Origin: an uncultured Acidobacteriota bacterium
Lineage (GTDB): Bacteria > Acidobacteriota > Terriglobia > Terriglobales > CAINCZ01
Assembly: GCA_903847195.1 (NCBI GenBank)
Contig: CAINCZ010000037.1
Coordinates: forward strand, 1-64,000
Reading direction: 5' to 3'
Length of the DNA stretch: 64,000 nucleotides
Shown piece by piece: positions 1-7,237 of the stretch. Position numbers and translations under genes: made by a program. Numbering within the stretch: position 1 is the first letter of the stretch; each line of letters begins with the position of its first letter. The notes under the pieces are model-generated. The model was not told where the DNA came from, ran no database searches, and saw nothing but the letters and a program-made list of their open reading frames with translations.

Positions 1-51
1 AAACTCAGCCCGCCGTGTCTTCTTCGCGTACCGCTCAAACCCGTTACCCAT
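1..51 (-). CDS. IS5-like transposase, N-terminal fragment (runs off window)
   Basis: Reading the minus strand from an ATG at 51 gives 17 residues, MGNGFERYAKKTRRAEF, open to the window edge. The FExYxKxTRRxxF pattern is how many IS5-family transposases begin. A GAGG lies about 12 nt upstream of the ATG as a weak ribosome binding site. Only 17 residues are visible, so this is pattern recognition rather than proof; the DDE catalytic domain would lie outside the window. Confidence 0.45.
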   Translation of the reverse strand, partial: MGNGFERYAKKTRRAEF

Positions 52-124
52 CGCCAGTGTCCTCTGTTGGAAATCGCGCTTCATTCAGCGACACTGTAAC
101 CGAATTGACTGTGGAAAGTTCAGA

Positions 125-141
125 GCTTAATCAGAGTCTCC
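125..141. repeat. Candidate terminal inverted repeat of the IS element
   Basis: The segment GCTTAATCAGAGTCTCC lies 74 nt upstream of the putative transposase start. Read on the minus strand it gives GGAGACTCTGATTAAGC, a form resembling IS5-group ends. The other end and the target duplication are outside the window, so this is a guess at where the element stops. Nothing else was recognised between 52 and 231. Confidence 0.3.
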
Positions 142-231
142 ATAGACTCGAAGGCGTGACCGCCGCAAAGCGCGGCGCGTGCGCGAAAATCGAAAATGGC
201 GGGGCCGGGCTGATACTATGTCGCCGAGGCC

Positions 232-1203
232 ATGCTTCTCGAATTGCGCCATCTCGGAGTCGCGTTCCCTTCGCCCGCTGGCGAACTGAGCGCCGTGCGC
301 GATCTCAGCTTGGCGATTGCTCCTGGCGAGGTTCTTGGCGTCGTGGGCGAATCAGGCTCGGGAAAGTCGGTCACTTCGCTGGCTATCATGCGCCTGCTTC
401 CCGCTTCGGCGTGCATCTCCGGCCAGGTTCTTTTCCATGGCCGCGATCTGCTCGCGGCCTCAACCGACGAGATGCGCCGCGTGCGTGGCGCACAAATCGC
501 CATGATCTTCCAGGAACCCATGACCGCGCTCAACCCGGTCATGCGGGTGGGCGACCAGGTTGCCGAGGCGGTGCGCACGCACGCGCATTATGCTCGTGGC
601 CAGGAGCGGCCGCAGGCCTCCAAGCTCGCCCTGCAGGCTTTGCACGACGTCGGCATCCCCGATCCGGAGCGCCGCATCCGCAACTACCCGCATCAACTCT
701 CGGGAGGCCAGCGGCAGCGCGTGATGATCGCCATGGCGCTCGTCAATCGCCCGCAGTTGCTGATAGCCGACGAGCCCACGACGGCGCTCGACGTCACCGT
801 GCAGGCGCAGATCCTCGAGTTGCTCGTGCAGTTGCAGCGCCAGTTCGGACTGGCCATGCTATTCATTTCGCACGATCTCGCCGTGGTTTCGCAGATCGCC
901 CAGCGCATTGCCGTACTCTACGCGGGCGTGCTGGTCGAGATCGGCTCACGGTCCGACATCTTCAACTCGCCGCTGCATCCCTACACGCGCGGCCTGCTGC
1001 GCGCCGTGCCCACGTTGACGACTCCCCGCCATGAACCGTTGCGCACCATCGAAGGCTCGGTGCCCGCCCTTCATGTCCTGCCGCCGGGATGCCCCTACGA
1101 GCCACGCTGCGAACTGCGCCGCGCCGAATGCGCTGCCACGCTGCCGCAGTTACGCGAAGTTGCCCCGGGCCACTTCGCCCGTTGTCCCTTCGCCGCGTGC
1201 TGA
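232..1203 (+). CDS. Oligopeptide/dipeptide ABC transporter ATP-binding protein (DppD/OppD type)
   Basis: This 323-residue protein is the ATPase subunit of a peptide-type ABC importer and would couple ATP hydrolysis at the inner membrane to uptake. Visible motifs are Walker A GESGSGKS (residues 39-46), Q-loop [10 protein letters not shown] (about 93-102), signature LSGGQ (156-160), Walker B LLIADE (about 176-181) and H-loop histidine 214. The C-terminal region holds the proline/cysteine-rich oligopeptide-transporter extension ([16 protein letters not shown]), typical of OppD/DppD rather than other ABC ATPases. Length is normal for the family. No permease or second ATPase gene is adjacent in the visible sequence; they may lie beyond the left edge or be displaced by the IS-like fragment. 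Substrate cannot be told. Confidence 0.9.
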   Translation: MLLELRHLGVAFPSPAGELSAVRDLSLAIAPGEVLGVVGESGSGKSVTSLAIMRLLPASACISGQVLFHGRDLLAASTDEMRRVRGAQIAMIFQEPMTALNPVMRVGDQVAEAVRTHAHYARGQERPQASKLALQALHDVGIPDPERRIRNYPHQLSGGQRQRVMIAMALVNRPQLLIADEPTTALDVTVQAQILELLVQLQRQFGLAMLFISHDLAVVSQIAQRIAVLYAGVLVEIGSRSDIFNSPLHPYTRGLLRAVPTLTTPRHEPLRTIEGSVPALHVLPPGCPYEPRCELRRAECAATLPQLREVAPGHFARCPFAAC

Positions 1204-1238
1204 GGCGCGCGCCCCGCACCGCGGGCGAGTTCCGCTGA

Positions 1239-1244
1239 TATAAT
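1239..1244 (+). promoter_or_regulatory. Probable -10 box (TATAAT) before the phosphoesterase gene
   Basis: A perfect TATAAT ends 9 nt before the GTG start at 1254. No convincing -35 box is seen. If used, the transcript would be almost leaderless. Confidence 0.4.
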
Positions 1245-1253
1245 CCATGCGCC

Positions 1254-2009
1254 GTGCGCCTTCTCGTCCTCAGCGACGTGCATGCCAATCTGGAAGCCGT
1301 GCAGGCTTGCCTGCAAGCTGCTCCGCCCTACGACGCTGCCATCAACCTGGGCGACCTGGTCGGTTACGGCGCCAGTCCCAACGAAGTTCTTGGCCTGCTG
1401 GAGAGCCTTTGCCGCTGGCATGTGCGCGGCAACCACGATGCGGCCGTCGCCAACATTACCAACTTTGAACACTTCAACCCCATGGCTGCCGCCGCCGCCC
1501 GGTGGACGCGCGAGGCACTATTGGCCGCGCACGCACAATGGCTGCGTGAGGTGCGCCCCGGTCCGCTTCGCCTGCCTGCCCTGAAGGGGTTGCTCTGGGT
1601 GCATGGCTCGCCCTTCGCCGAGGACGAGTACCTCGTGGACCCGCGTCGCGCCGGCGAGACCCTGCTGCACATTAAGTCGGCGACCACATTCTTCGGACAT
1701 AGCCACCTGCAGGGCGGCTTCCGCCTCAGCGGTACTGCCTGCAGTGAGTTCCAACCCGAGATCGAACCGGGCAAGGGCCCCGCCTGCTGGGAGATGCAGC
1801 TCGACCCCGCTGCGCGCTACCTCATTAACCCCGGCTCCGTCGGCCAGCCGCGCGATGGCGACTGGCGCGCCGGCTTTGCCCTCTACGACAGCGAACGCTC
1901 GGTGGTCGCTTTCCATCGCGTGCCTTATGACGTGGCCGCATGCCAGCGCCGCATTCTCGCCGCCGGACTGCCCGACCGCCTCGCTCATCGCCTCTCCTTC
2001 GGACGCTGA
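1254..2009 (+). CDS. Metallophosphoesterase (calcineurin-like, YfcE/MJ0936 type)
   Basis: This 251-residue protein carries all the metal-site blocks of the calcineurin-like phosphoesterase fold in order: SDVHAN near the N-terminus, GDLVGYG, GNHD, HGSP, GHSH and a final NPGSVGQPRDGD. These place two divalent metals for phosphodiester or phosphomonoester hydrolysis. The GTG at 1254 was chosen because it starts directly at the beta strand leading to SDVH; an ATG at 1247 is in another frame. No signal peptide is present, so it should be cytoplasmic. The substrate is not determinable from sequence. It is followed 23 nt later by the RNase HI gene, so the two are probably co-transcribed. Confidence 0.85.
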   Translation: MRLLVLSDVHANLEAVQACLQAAPPYDAAINLGDLVGYGASPNEVLGLLESLCRWHVRGNHDAAVANITNFEHFNPMAAAAARWTREALLAAHAQWLREVRPGPLRLPALKGLLWVHGSPFAEDEYLVDPRRAGETLLHIKSATTFFGHSHLQGGFRLSGTACSEFQPEIEPGKGPACWEMQLDPAARYLINPGSVGQPRDGDWRAGFALYDSERSVVAFHRVPYDVAACQRRILAAGLPDRLAHRLSFGR

Positions 2010-2032
2010 ACTTTCTGCTACGATCACCTCAT

Positions 2033-2524
2033 ATGCCATCGCAGCAGGATGATCTTTTCGCTCCCCGTAAGCCCCAGACCGCAGCCGTCAAGGCGACGCC
2101 GGCCAGCGCGTCGGTTGAAACCCTCGTCGCTCACATCGACGGCGGCGCGCGCGGCAATCCCGGCCCGGCCGGATACGGCGTTTTCGTGCAGGACCCCAAG
2201 GGCCGCACCGTCGCCGAGTTGCACCGCTATCTCGGCCACCAGACCAATAACGTCGCCGAATACTCGGCCCTGCTGGCCGCGCTCGATTACGCGATCCAGC
2301 ACGGCGCCCGCGCGCTGCGCGTGCGCAGCGACTCCGAGTTGCTGGTCAAGCAGATCAAGGGAATCTACACGGTGCGCGCCGAGGGTTTGATTCCGCTGTT
2401 TCAACGCGCGCAGAAGCTGATGCTCGAACTGGAAGACTTCCGCATCGAGCACGTGCGCCGTGAACAGAACACCGACGCCGACCGCCTCGCCAACAAGGCC
2501 ATGGACGAAGGCACGCGGCGCTGA
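2033..2524 (+). CDS. rnhA: Ribonuclease HI family protein
   Basis: This 163-residue protein would cleave the RNA strand of RNA-DNA hybrids. After a roughly 30-residue variable N-terminus comes the RNase H fold: AHIDGGARGNPGPAG with catalytic D36, NNVAEYSALLAAL with E76, RVRSDSELLVKQI with D100, and EQNTDADRLANKA with D150. This is the acidic quartet of the family. The pattern is closer to the YpdQ/archaeal-like RNase HI group than to E. coli RnhA, because the basic handle region is not obvious. The ATG at 2033 was preferred over an upstream in-frame start at 1940, which would overlap the preceding gene and add an arginine/proline-rich stretch. Confidence 0.87.
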   Translation: MPSQQDDLFAPRKPQTAAVKATPASASVETLVAHIDGGARGNPGPAGYGVFVQDPKGRTVAELHRYLGHQTNNVAEYSALLAALDYAIQHGARALRVRSDSELLVKQIKGIYTVRAEGLIPLFQRAQKLMLELEDFRIEHVRREQNTDADRLANKAMDEGTRR

Positions 2525-2555
2525 GCGGCGTTCCCTGCTCCCTCAAACAAAGGCG

Positions 2556-2586
2556 AAGCCCCGCGCTCGACGAACGCGGGGCTTTT
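2556..2586 (+). terminator. Rho-independent terminator after rnhA
   Basis: A 10-bp perfect stem, AAGCCCCGCG (2556-2565) with CGCGGGGCTT (2575-2584), has a 9-nt loop and runs into T residues. It lies between convergent rnhA and rsmD. Confidence 0.85.
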
Positions 2587-2599
2587 GACTTTGCTTTTC

Positions 2600-3166
2600 T
2601 CACCCTCGCCGATAAAAGCTCAGCCCCGAATCCCCCTGCACCAACTTCCGTCGCCGCTCCAACGCACCCACCTGCTCGCCCGGATCGAAGCGCCGGTCGT
2701 GCTCGGCAATAATCAGCGTCGCGGGCGTGACCAGCCGGGATTGCGACAGCAAGCCCAGCGTCTCGGCGTACAACTCCTGGTGGTCGTAGGGCGGGTCCAG
2801 AAAAACGTAATCGCAGGGGATCGCCGCCGAGTCCAGCAGCCGCAGCGCCTGCGCGGCCTCGCGCTCCACCACCTCGAAGCCGGTGTCGATCTTGAGCGAA
2901 CGCAGGTTCTCGCGGATCAGCGCTGCCGCCCGCCGCGACGACTCGATGAAGTACACCTGCCGGGCCCCGCGGCTCAGCGCCTCGATGCCGACCGCACCGG
3001 TTCCGGCAAAGATATCCAGCCACACGCTGCACGCGAGCGCCTCGGGGTTGCCCGCCGTGAGCACGTTGAACAAGGTCTCGCGCGTGCGGTCCGAGGTGGG
3101 ACGCGTTTCCATCCCCGGCAAGGCCCGCATGGGGCGACTGCGATATTGTCCCGCGATGATTCTCAT
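2600..3166 (-). CDS. rsmD: 16S rRNA (guanine(966)-N(2))-methyltransferase RsmD
   Basis: This 188-residue SAM-dependent methyltransferase modifies G966 (E. coli numbering) of 16S rRNA in the small subunit. It begins MRIIAGQYRSRPM and carries the family block RPTSDRTRETLFN, the SAM-binding motif LDIFAGTGAVGIEALSRGA and the catalytic FLDPPYD. Length matches the family. In many bacteria rsmD is followed by coaD; here it is alone and convergent with rnhA. Confidence 0.93.
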   Translation of the reverse strand: MRIIAGQYRSRPMRALPGMETRPTSDRTRETLFNVLTAGNPEALACSVWLDIFAGTGAVGIEALSRGARQVYFIESSRRAAALIRENLRSLKIDTGFEVVEREAAQALRLLDSAAIPCDYVFLDPPYDHQELYAETLGLLSQSRLVTPATLIIAEHDRRFDPGEQVGALERRRKLVQGDSGLSFYRRG

Positions 3167-3302
3167 GGTCCCACTTTACCTGTTGCCGCTGCGCGCCCGG
3201 CGTGCCGCCGCCCGGCTTACGTTCTTTCGCCCGGTCAGGAGCGTCTAATACTTGCGGCTGAATGTATTAGAATCCAGTTTCGGCCCAATTTTCGAGGTAC
3301 GG

Positions 3303-4394
3303 ATGCGCAACTGGTCTCTCCCCCTGGCACGGATACGCGGCGTCGAAGTTCGGTTGCATCTGACGTTCGTGCTCCTGCTGGCCTTTGTCTGGCTCACCGA
3401 GTTGGGCTCCGCCCACGGCCCCGGCTCGCTCCGGCCTCTGGCGCTGGTCGCCATTGTTCTCGGCTCCGTCCTGCTGCACGAGATCGCGCACGCCGTGGTC
3501 GGGCACGTTACCTCCCAGCCGCACGCAATTCTGCTGTTTCCCCTCGGCGGAGTCATGCTGAGCGACGACTCGGCGCCGCTGCCCGTCGATCTCGGCCCCG
3601 AGGTGCGTGCTGCCCTGGCCGGGCCTGCCATCAACCTGCTGGCCGCCGGAGTGATCGCCGCCGGCACCTCCGCGTTTGTCCCGCAGGACCTGCTGGCCGC
3701 GCCACTCGTTTCCTCCAGCGGCCTGCTGCGCAGCGCGCTCTGGATCAACCTTTTCCTCGGCGTCGTCAACCTGCTGCCCGCCTATCCGCTGGATGGCGGA
3801 CGCATCCTGCGCCTGCACTTCCTGCGGCAGGAAGATAGCATCCGCGCCATGCGCCGCGCCATCAGCTATGGCCAGATGATCTCGACCGCGCTGATCTTCG
3901 CCGGAGTATGGCACTCCTGGCTGATGATGGCCGGTGTTTTTCTCTTCCTCGCCACGCAACTGGAAGACCGCTCGGCCGTATTCCAGGCCGTGCTGCACAA
4001 CGTCAGCATGCAGGACGTCATGCTGACCGACTTCGCCATCCTCTCGCCCGCCGATACCTTGGAAGACGCGCTGCACAAGGCCGTCCACTCGCTACAGGAC
4101 GACTTCCCGGTCATCCGCGGCAGCGACCTGGTCGGCATCATCTCACGCCGCCGCATACTGGAATCCCTGCGTACCGACGGCAACAGCTACGTGCAGACCG
4201 CCATGGACCAGTCCTTCCACGTCGCCCAGCGCCAGGACTCGCTGGCCTCGGCCTTTCGCACCATCACCGGCCAGGGCGCCACGCTGATTCCGGTCACCGA
4301 CGGCGAACATCTGGTGGGCATCGTGACTCTGCAAAACCTGATGCACTCGATGTCGCTGCTGGCGGAGACGCGCAAGTTGAAGCGCGGACAGTAG
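3303..4394 (+). CDS. Site-2 protease (M50) membrane metalloprotease with CBS domain pair
   Basis: This 363-residue integral membrane zinc protease is of the S2P/SpoIVFB type. The zinc-binding HEIAH is at residues 59-63 in a hydrophobic helix, and the second zinc-ligand motif NLLPAYPLDGG is at about 157-166 (D164). About four to six membrane segments occupy residues 15-230. The C-terminal part, about 235-355, contains two CBS repeats, which in this family bind adenine nucleotides and control access to the active site. The ATG at 3303 was chosen because MRNWSLPLARIRGVEVRLH is the usual start of rhomboid-neighbour M50 proteins; an upstream TTG at 3252 adds an atypical leader. Substrate unknown. 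It faces the repeat-rich gap to its right. Confidence 0.9.
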   Translation: MRNWSLPLARIRGVEVRLHLTFVLLLAFVWLTELGSAHGPGSLRPLALVAIVLGSVLLHEIAHAVVGHVTSQPHAILLFPLGGVMLSDDSAPLPVDLGPEVRAALAGPAINLLAAGVIAAGTSAFVPQDLLAAPLVSSSGLLRSALWINLFLGVVNLLPAYPLDGGRILRLHFLRQEDSIRAMRRAISYGQMISTALIFAGVWHSWLMMAGVFLFLATQLEDRSAVFQAVLHNVSMQDVMLTDFAILSPADTLEDALHKAVHSLQDDFPVIRGSDLVGIISRRRILESLRTDGNSYVQTAMDQSFHVAQRQDSLASAFRTITGQGATLIPVTDGEHLVGIVTLQNLMHSMSLLAETRKLKRGQ

Positions 4395-4443
4395 TCTCTG
4401 CAGAGCGAAAATAACGCGCCGAGCTCGACCCGGTTCCAATACT

Positions 4444-4480
4444 GGTGCCCCACATCTGCCGCAGTTGGCAGATGTGGGTT
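4444..4480. repeat. 37-bp palindromic repeat, copy 1
   Basis: The unit is itself a hairpin: CCCACATCTGCC (4449-4460), loop GCAGTT, GGCAGATGTGGG (4467-4478). It occurs again in inverted orientation at 4586-4622 with a single mismatch over 37 bp. The two are separated by 105 bp. Confidence 0.9.
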
Positions 4481-4585
4481 CTGTCCGTTTCCCGAAACAG
4501 AGTCGCTCCTTCCCGGACGCCATTCCTCCGCTGAGCTATACTCTCTCCCCATGCCGCAGGGCCTCCGAGGAGTAGCAAGCCCAAA

Positions 4586-4622
4586 AACCCACATCTGCTA
4601 ACTGCGGCAGATGTGGGGCACC
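4586..4622. repeat. 37-bp palindromic repeat, copy 2 (inverted)
   Basis: This is the reverse complement of the copy at 4444-4480 with one change (C to T in the inner stem). It also folds on itself: CCCACATCTGC (4588-4598) with GCAGATGTGGG (4607-4617). Confidence 0.9.
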
Positions 4623-4657
4623 GTCGGGTGGAGAGACGCGGGCCAGCAGCCCTGTCA

Positions 4658-4674
4658 TTGGCAGATGTGGGGTT
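4658..4674. repeat. Half copy of the palindromic repeat
   Basis: TTGGCAGATGTGGGGTT repeats the right arm of copy 1 with one extra G, in the same orientation as copy 1. The left arm is missing. Confidence 0.7.
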
Positions 4675-4840
4675 GGCAATACTCCGACACTGAGAGTTCC
4701 CTATTTTTGCGCCAAAGACAGCCGCAAATACTGGCCACTGGTCGGGTAGTTCCCCTCGCAGCGCTCGAACCCATAGACTGTTACTCCGTTTCCGTAATAG
4801 CATCTGCTCCATTTTCACAACATGTGCACGAGGGTAGCTG

Positions 4841-5929
4841 ATGAACGGCTTTTCAGAGCCCACCATACGCCTGATCGCGAGCCTTCGCGAAGAGGCTCGA
4901 CAGGTCACGAGCGGTTTCACGCAGTATTCAATCCAGACGATAGCGTTTGCTACTACCGTATTCGGAGCATCTGCAGCTCTCCAGAAGAGCGCATATGAAT
5001 ATGCTGGGCTCGCTGCTATCCCAGTGATCATTCTAGTTCTGACAGTAGTACGAATTGGGACTCACACATATGCCACCTCCAACCGCCTTTCGGGATACAT
5101 CCTATTCCTAGAATATGCTGCGCGATTCGGGAGCAAGAACCGGCTGCGCCTCAATGGCTGGGAGGAGGCGATGCGCGCCTGGAGAGCAGTGCAATCGACA
5201 GTGTTTGACAAACTGTATGTGAATAAAGGATGGCACCGCGACAGGTTGCAGCATGATTTACAAAATGACCGGATGGATAAGCGCCGGTGGTTTTTGCCTA
5301 AAACGCTGCTGCGAAATGGTGCTATATGGTATTCGGGCAGCTATCTCGAGAATGTGCTCAGGGCGCTTCATATAATTGCGTTCCTGGGGATTGCACAATT
5401 AGGCTATTTAACCTACCAGCTAAGGGACAAATGGTCAGCAGCTAATCTCAAATCTGGCGTTACGGACAATAATTTTGCAGCTCTCGTTCCGATTGTTTTT
5501 GCGGCGTCAATTCTGTATTTCTATTTTCGGCGTCGCAAGACCAGAGACCGAAGGGAACTCCTCGAAAACGGACTCTTATCGATCAATTCCTGCGCCCTGA
5601 TGTGGCATGCTATCGCCGTCGCTCACTACCGGACCTTGGTTACACTGAGAAACGAAGATCTGGCTGGAGGCATAGAAACGCCGAAAAGAGGCTACTACGA
5701 CTACACGAATTGCCTCTCCTGGTTTGCTATTGATTTATGTAACAAGCTCGACAGGGAGGCATTTCACGACTGGCTCATAGAAGAAAAAGATGATGAGATA
5801 ATCCGCGCCGCGATTTGCGGCAGGAAAAAAGGCCCTAAGAGTGTTCCTCTCGGTACCCCCTCCCCGCCTCTTTCGCTTTGGCAGCGATTCAATCGACTTA
5901 TTGCTTCCCTACTACGACCTCAAAGCTGA
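4841..5929 (+). CDS. Unknown multi-pass membrane protein in AT-richer island
   Basis: I do not recognise a named family for this 362-residue protein. Hydrophobic segments are visible at about residues 30-50, 55-75, 175-200 and 220-240. The N-terminus has a short amphipathic helix before the first pair, a soluble charged stretch lies between the two pairs, and a long cytosolic-looking C-terminus follows FYFRRRK. The two-helix-plus-soluble arrangement resembles SLATT/2TM effector-type proteins of bacterial conflict systems, but no diagnostic motif was found. Codon use and base composition are clearly more AT-rich than the neighbours, and palindromic repeats lie just upstream, so recent transfer is likely. 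Its last 32 bp overlap the 3' end of the convergent DsbD-like gene. Confidence 0.75.
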   Translation: MNGFSEPTIRLIASLREEARQVTSGFTQYSIQTIAFATTVFGASAALQKSAYEYAGLAAIPVIILVLTVVRIGTHTYATSNRLSGYILFLEYAARFGSKNRLRLNGWEEAMRAWRAVQSTVFDKLYVNKGWHRDRLQHDLQNDRMDKRRWFLPKTLLRNGAIWYSGSYLENVLRALHIIAFLGIAQLGYLTYQLRDKWSAANLKSGVTDNNFAALVPIVFAASILYFYFRRRKTRDRRELLENGLLSINSCALMWHAIAVAHYRTLVTLRNEDLAGGIETPKRGYYDYTNCLSWFAIDLCNKLDREAFHDWLIEEKDDEIIRAAICGRKKGPKSVPLGTPSPPLSLWQRFNRLIASLLRPQS

Positions 5930-6404
5930 CCGGCATATCCTTGGGCGCGTAGCACTGGCGGTTGTCGCAGGCCTGGAAGCGCATGGTCCCCGGCACGCGG
6001 TAGGTGCCTGGTTTCAGGCCCGGCGCGGCTGCGACGGTAGCCGTCACCGCGAAGTCTCCCGTATAGACGTTCAGCTTCTCGCCTGGCAGGAACTCAAACT
6101 CCATGTCATCGCCCGGAGGGTAGGCGAGCGTCACCGCCAGCTTCGGCGGCGGTTGCAGGCGCAGCAGGGTCGCCAGCAGCAGGTCGCTGTGAGGTTTGTT
6201 GGAGTTGACGTGATAGCCGGCATCGACGCGGTAGGCCAGTTGCACGCGCGCGGACTTGCCGGGCGCGACCTTGGCCGGGGTGACCGGGGCGGCCTGCACC
6301 GAGGGTTGCTTGCGTGCGGTCTGGGCGTGTTGGCCCATGGCCATGGCGGCTATTAGAAGAACGGCGGGAAGAAGATAGTTCGTCAGTCGGGTTTTCATCG
6401 GCAT
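5898..6404 (-). CDS. DsbD N-terminal (alpha) domain-like periplasmic protein
   Basis: This 168-residue exported protein has a signal peptide (about residues 3-25, hydrophobic LLPAVLLIAAMAM). Its Ig-like domain resembles the DsbD alpha domain, which receives electrons from the DsbD membrane core and passes them to periplasmic thiol partners. The C-terminal RFQACDNRQCYAP gives the two redox cysteines (about C146 and C151) in the family CxxxxCY arrangement. It is the third gene after ccdA and the tlpA-like gene, so the three together rebuild a full DsbD in separate pieces. The ATG at 6404 was chosen; an upstream frame extension to 6530 merely reads through a dispersed repeat. Confidence 0.8.
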   Translation of the reverse strand: MPMKTRLTNYLLPAVLLIAAMAMGQHAQTARKQPSVQAAPVTPAKVAPGKSARVQLAYRVDAGYHVNSNKPHSDLLLATLLRLQPPPKLAVTLAYPPGDDMEFEFLPGEKLNVYTGDFAVTATVAAAPGLKPGTYRVPGTMRFQACDNRQCYAPKDMPVSFEVVVGKQ

Positions 6405-6480
6405 TGGTCGGCACTCGCTGTTTCCCAGGTTAGCGCCCAAAAGACGGGCGCGGAACCTGGGGCACCCGGCGCGCGCAAAA

Positions 6481-6510
6481 AGCAGATCCTTCGCTGCGCT
6501 CAGGATGACC
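6481..6510 (-). repeat. Dispersed repeat of the ILSAAKDLL type
   Basis: Read on the minus strand, this 30-bp stretch contains CCTGAGCGCAGCGAAGGATC and would translate as VILSAAKDLL. Spurious peptides of this kind recur in annotations of Acidobacteriota and some other soil bacteria, because the DNA is a multicopy intergenic repeat. Only one copy lies in this window, so copy number is from prior knowledge. Confidence 0.5.
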
Positions 6511-6568
6511 CCATCTTTAGCGGAATACACCTTCTCGGGACCGCCGTAACCAGAGAACTGCGCCCGCT

Positions 6569-7156
6569 CTAGCGCAGCGACGCCTGTTGCTGTCCCTGGC
6601 TCAGTGCCTGTTGCACGAGGCGCTCGATCTCGGCGTGGCCGCGCAGTCCCAGCACCGATTTTACGACCTTGCCGTCGCGTCCGATATAAAACGTGGTCGG
6701 CAGGTTTTCGACGTTGCCATACGCGTTGCCCACCTGCTCGTTACCCATGAGCACCGGATAGTTGACCTTCATGTCGTTGACGAATTGCAGCTTCTTCTCT
6801 TTGCTGGCGTCGTCGAGCACGAGCACGCCCAGCACCGTCAGTCCCTTGTCGCCGTACTGGTTCTGCAGGTCCACGAACCACGGGATCTCGACCTTGCAGG
6901 GCGGGCACCAGGTCGCCCAGAAGTTCAGCAGCACGGCGCGGCCTTTAAAGTCGGACAGGTGCACCGATTTGCCCGTGCGCAGGTCGGTCAGCGCGAAATC
7001 CGGCGCGGGCATGCCGTCGGCCCTGCCGAAGGTCAGCCCCGGGCCGCCCCCAGGACGCCGATGTTGCCGGTAGCTGGTCCAGAACATCCCGGCCAGCACC
7101 ACCGCTACAATGGCGATCACGATCCAGTTGCGTTTCACAGGCGAAACCTCTCCCAA
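6569..7156 (-). CDS. TlpA/ResA-like membrane-anchored thioredoxin
   Basis: This 195-residue protein is a periplasmic disulfide reductase of the TlpA/ResA group, usually reducing apocytochrome c or other thiols with electrons from CcdA. One N-terminal membrane anchor spans about residues 10-27, followed by the thioredoxin fold with active site WCPPC (W83 to C87) and the cis-proline loop LPTTFYIG. It lies between ccdA upstream (82-bp gap) and the DsbD alpha-like gene downstream. No cytochrome c synthetase genes are in the window, so the electron acceptor is unclear. Confidence 0.9.
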   Translation of the reverse strand: MGEVSPVKRNWIVIAIVAVVLAGMFWTSYRQHRRPGGGPGLTFGRADGMPAPDFALTDLRTGKSVHLSDFKGRAVLLNFWATWCPPCKVEIPWFVDLQNQYGDKGLTVLGVLVLDDASKEKKLQFVNDMKVNYPVLMGNEQVGNAYGNVENLPTTFYIGRDGKVVKSVLGLRGHAEIERLVQQALSQGQQQASLR

Positions 7157-7162
7157 GACGCA

Positions 7163-7216
7163 GGGGCTAAAGCCCCACCTAAATTCAAAGCCCTACGGCA
7201 TGGCTGTAGCCATGCC
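7163..7216. repeat. Pair of short palindromes between ccdA and tlpA-like genes
   Basis: GGGGCTAAAGCCCC (7163-7176) and GGCATGGCTGTAGCCATGCC (7197-7216) are adjacent palindromes 20 bp apart. The GGGGCTAAAGCCCC plus GGCxxGGCTxxAGCCxxGCC pairing is one I associate with intergenic repeats of Acidobacteriota. As RNA in the operon transcript they would form two hairpins between cistrons. Confidence 0.6.
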
Positions 7217-7237
7217 CAGACACGAAACAGATTCACG

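Larger units (their letters stand above)
4395..4840. other. 446-bp gene-free region with palindromic repeats
   Basis: No believable gene is seen. The region holds a 37-bp inverted repeat pair, a third half copy (listed separately) and a TATACT hexamer near 4537. A 16-codon frame after that hexamer ends inside the second repeat and does not look like a real protein. The AT content rises toward the right side. Confidence 0.7.

Noticed and set aside
4611..4841. Small plus-strand frame before the AT-rich gene
   Set aside because: It starts inside the palindromic repeat and encodes no recognisable sequence.
6405..6530. N-terminal extension of the DsbD-like protein
   Set aside because: The extension translates a dispersed repeat and removes the signal peptide from the N-terminus.
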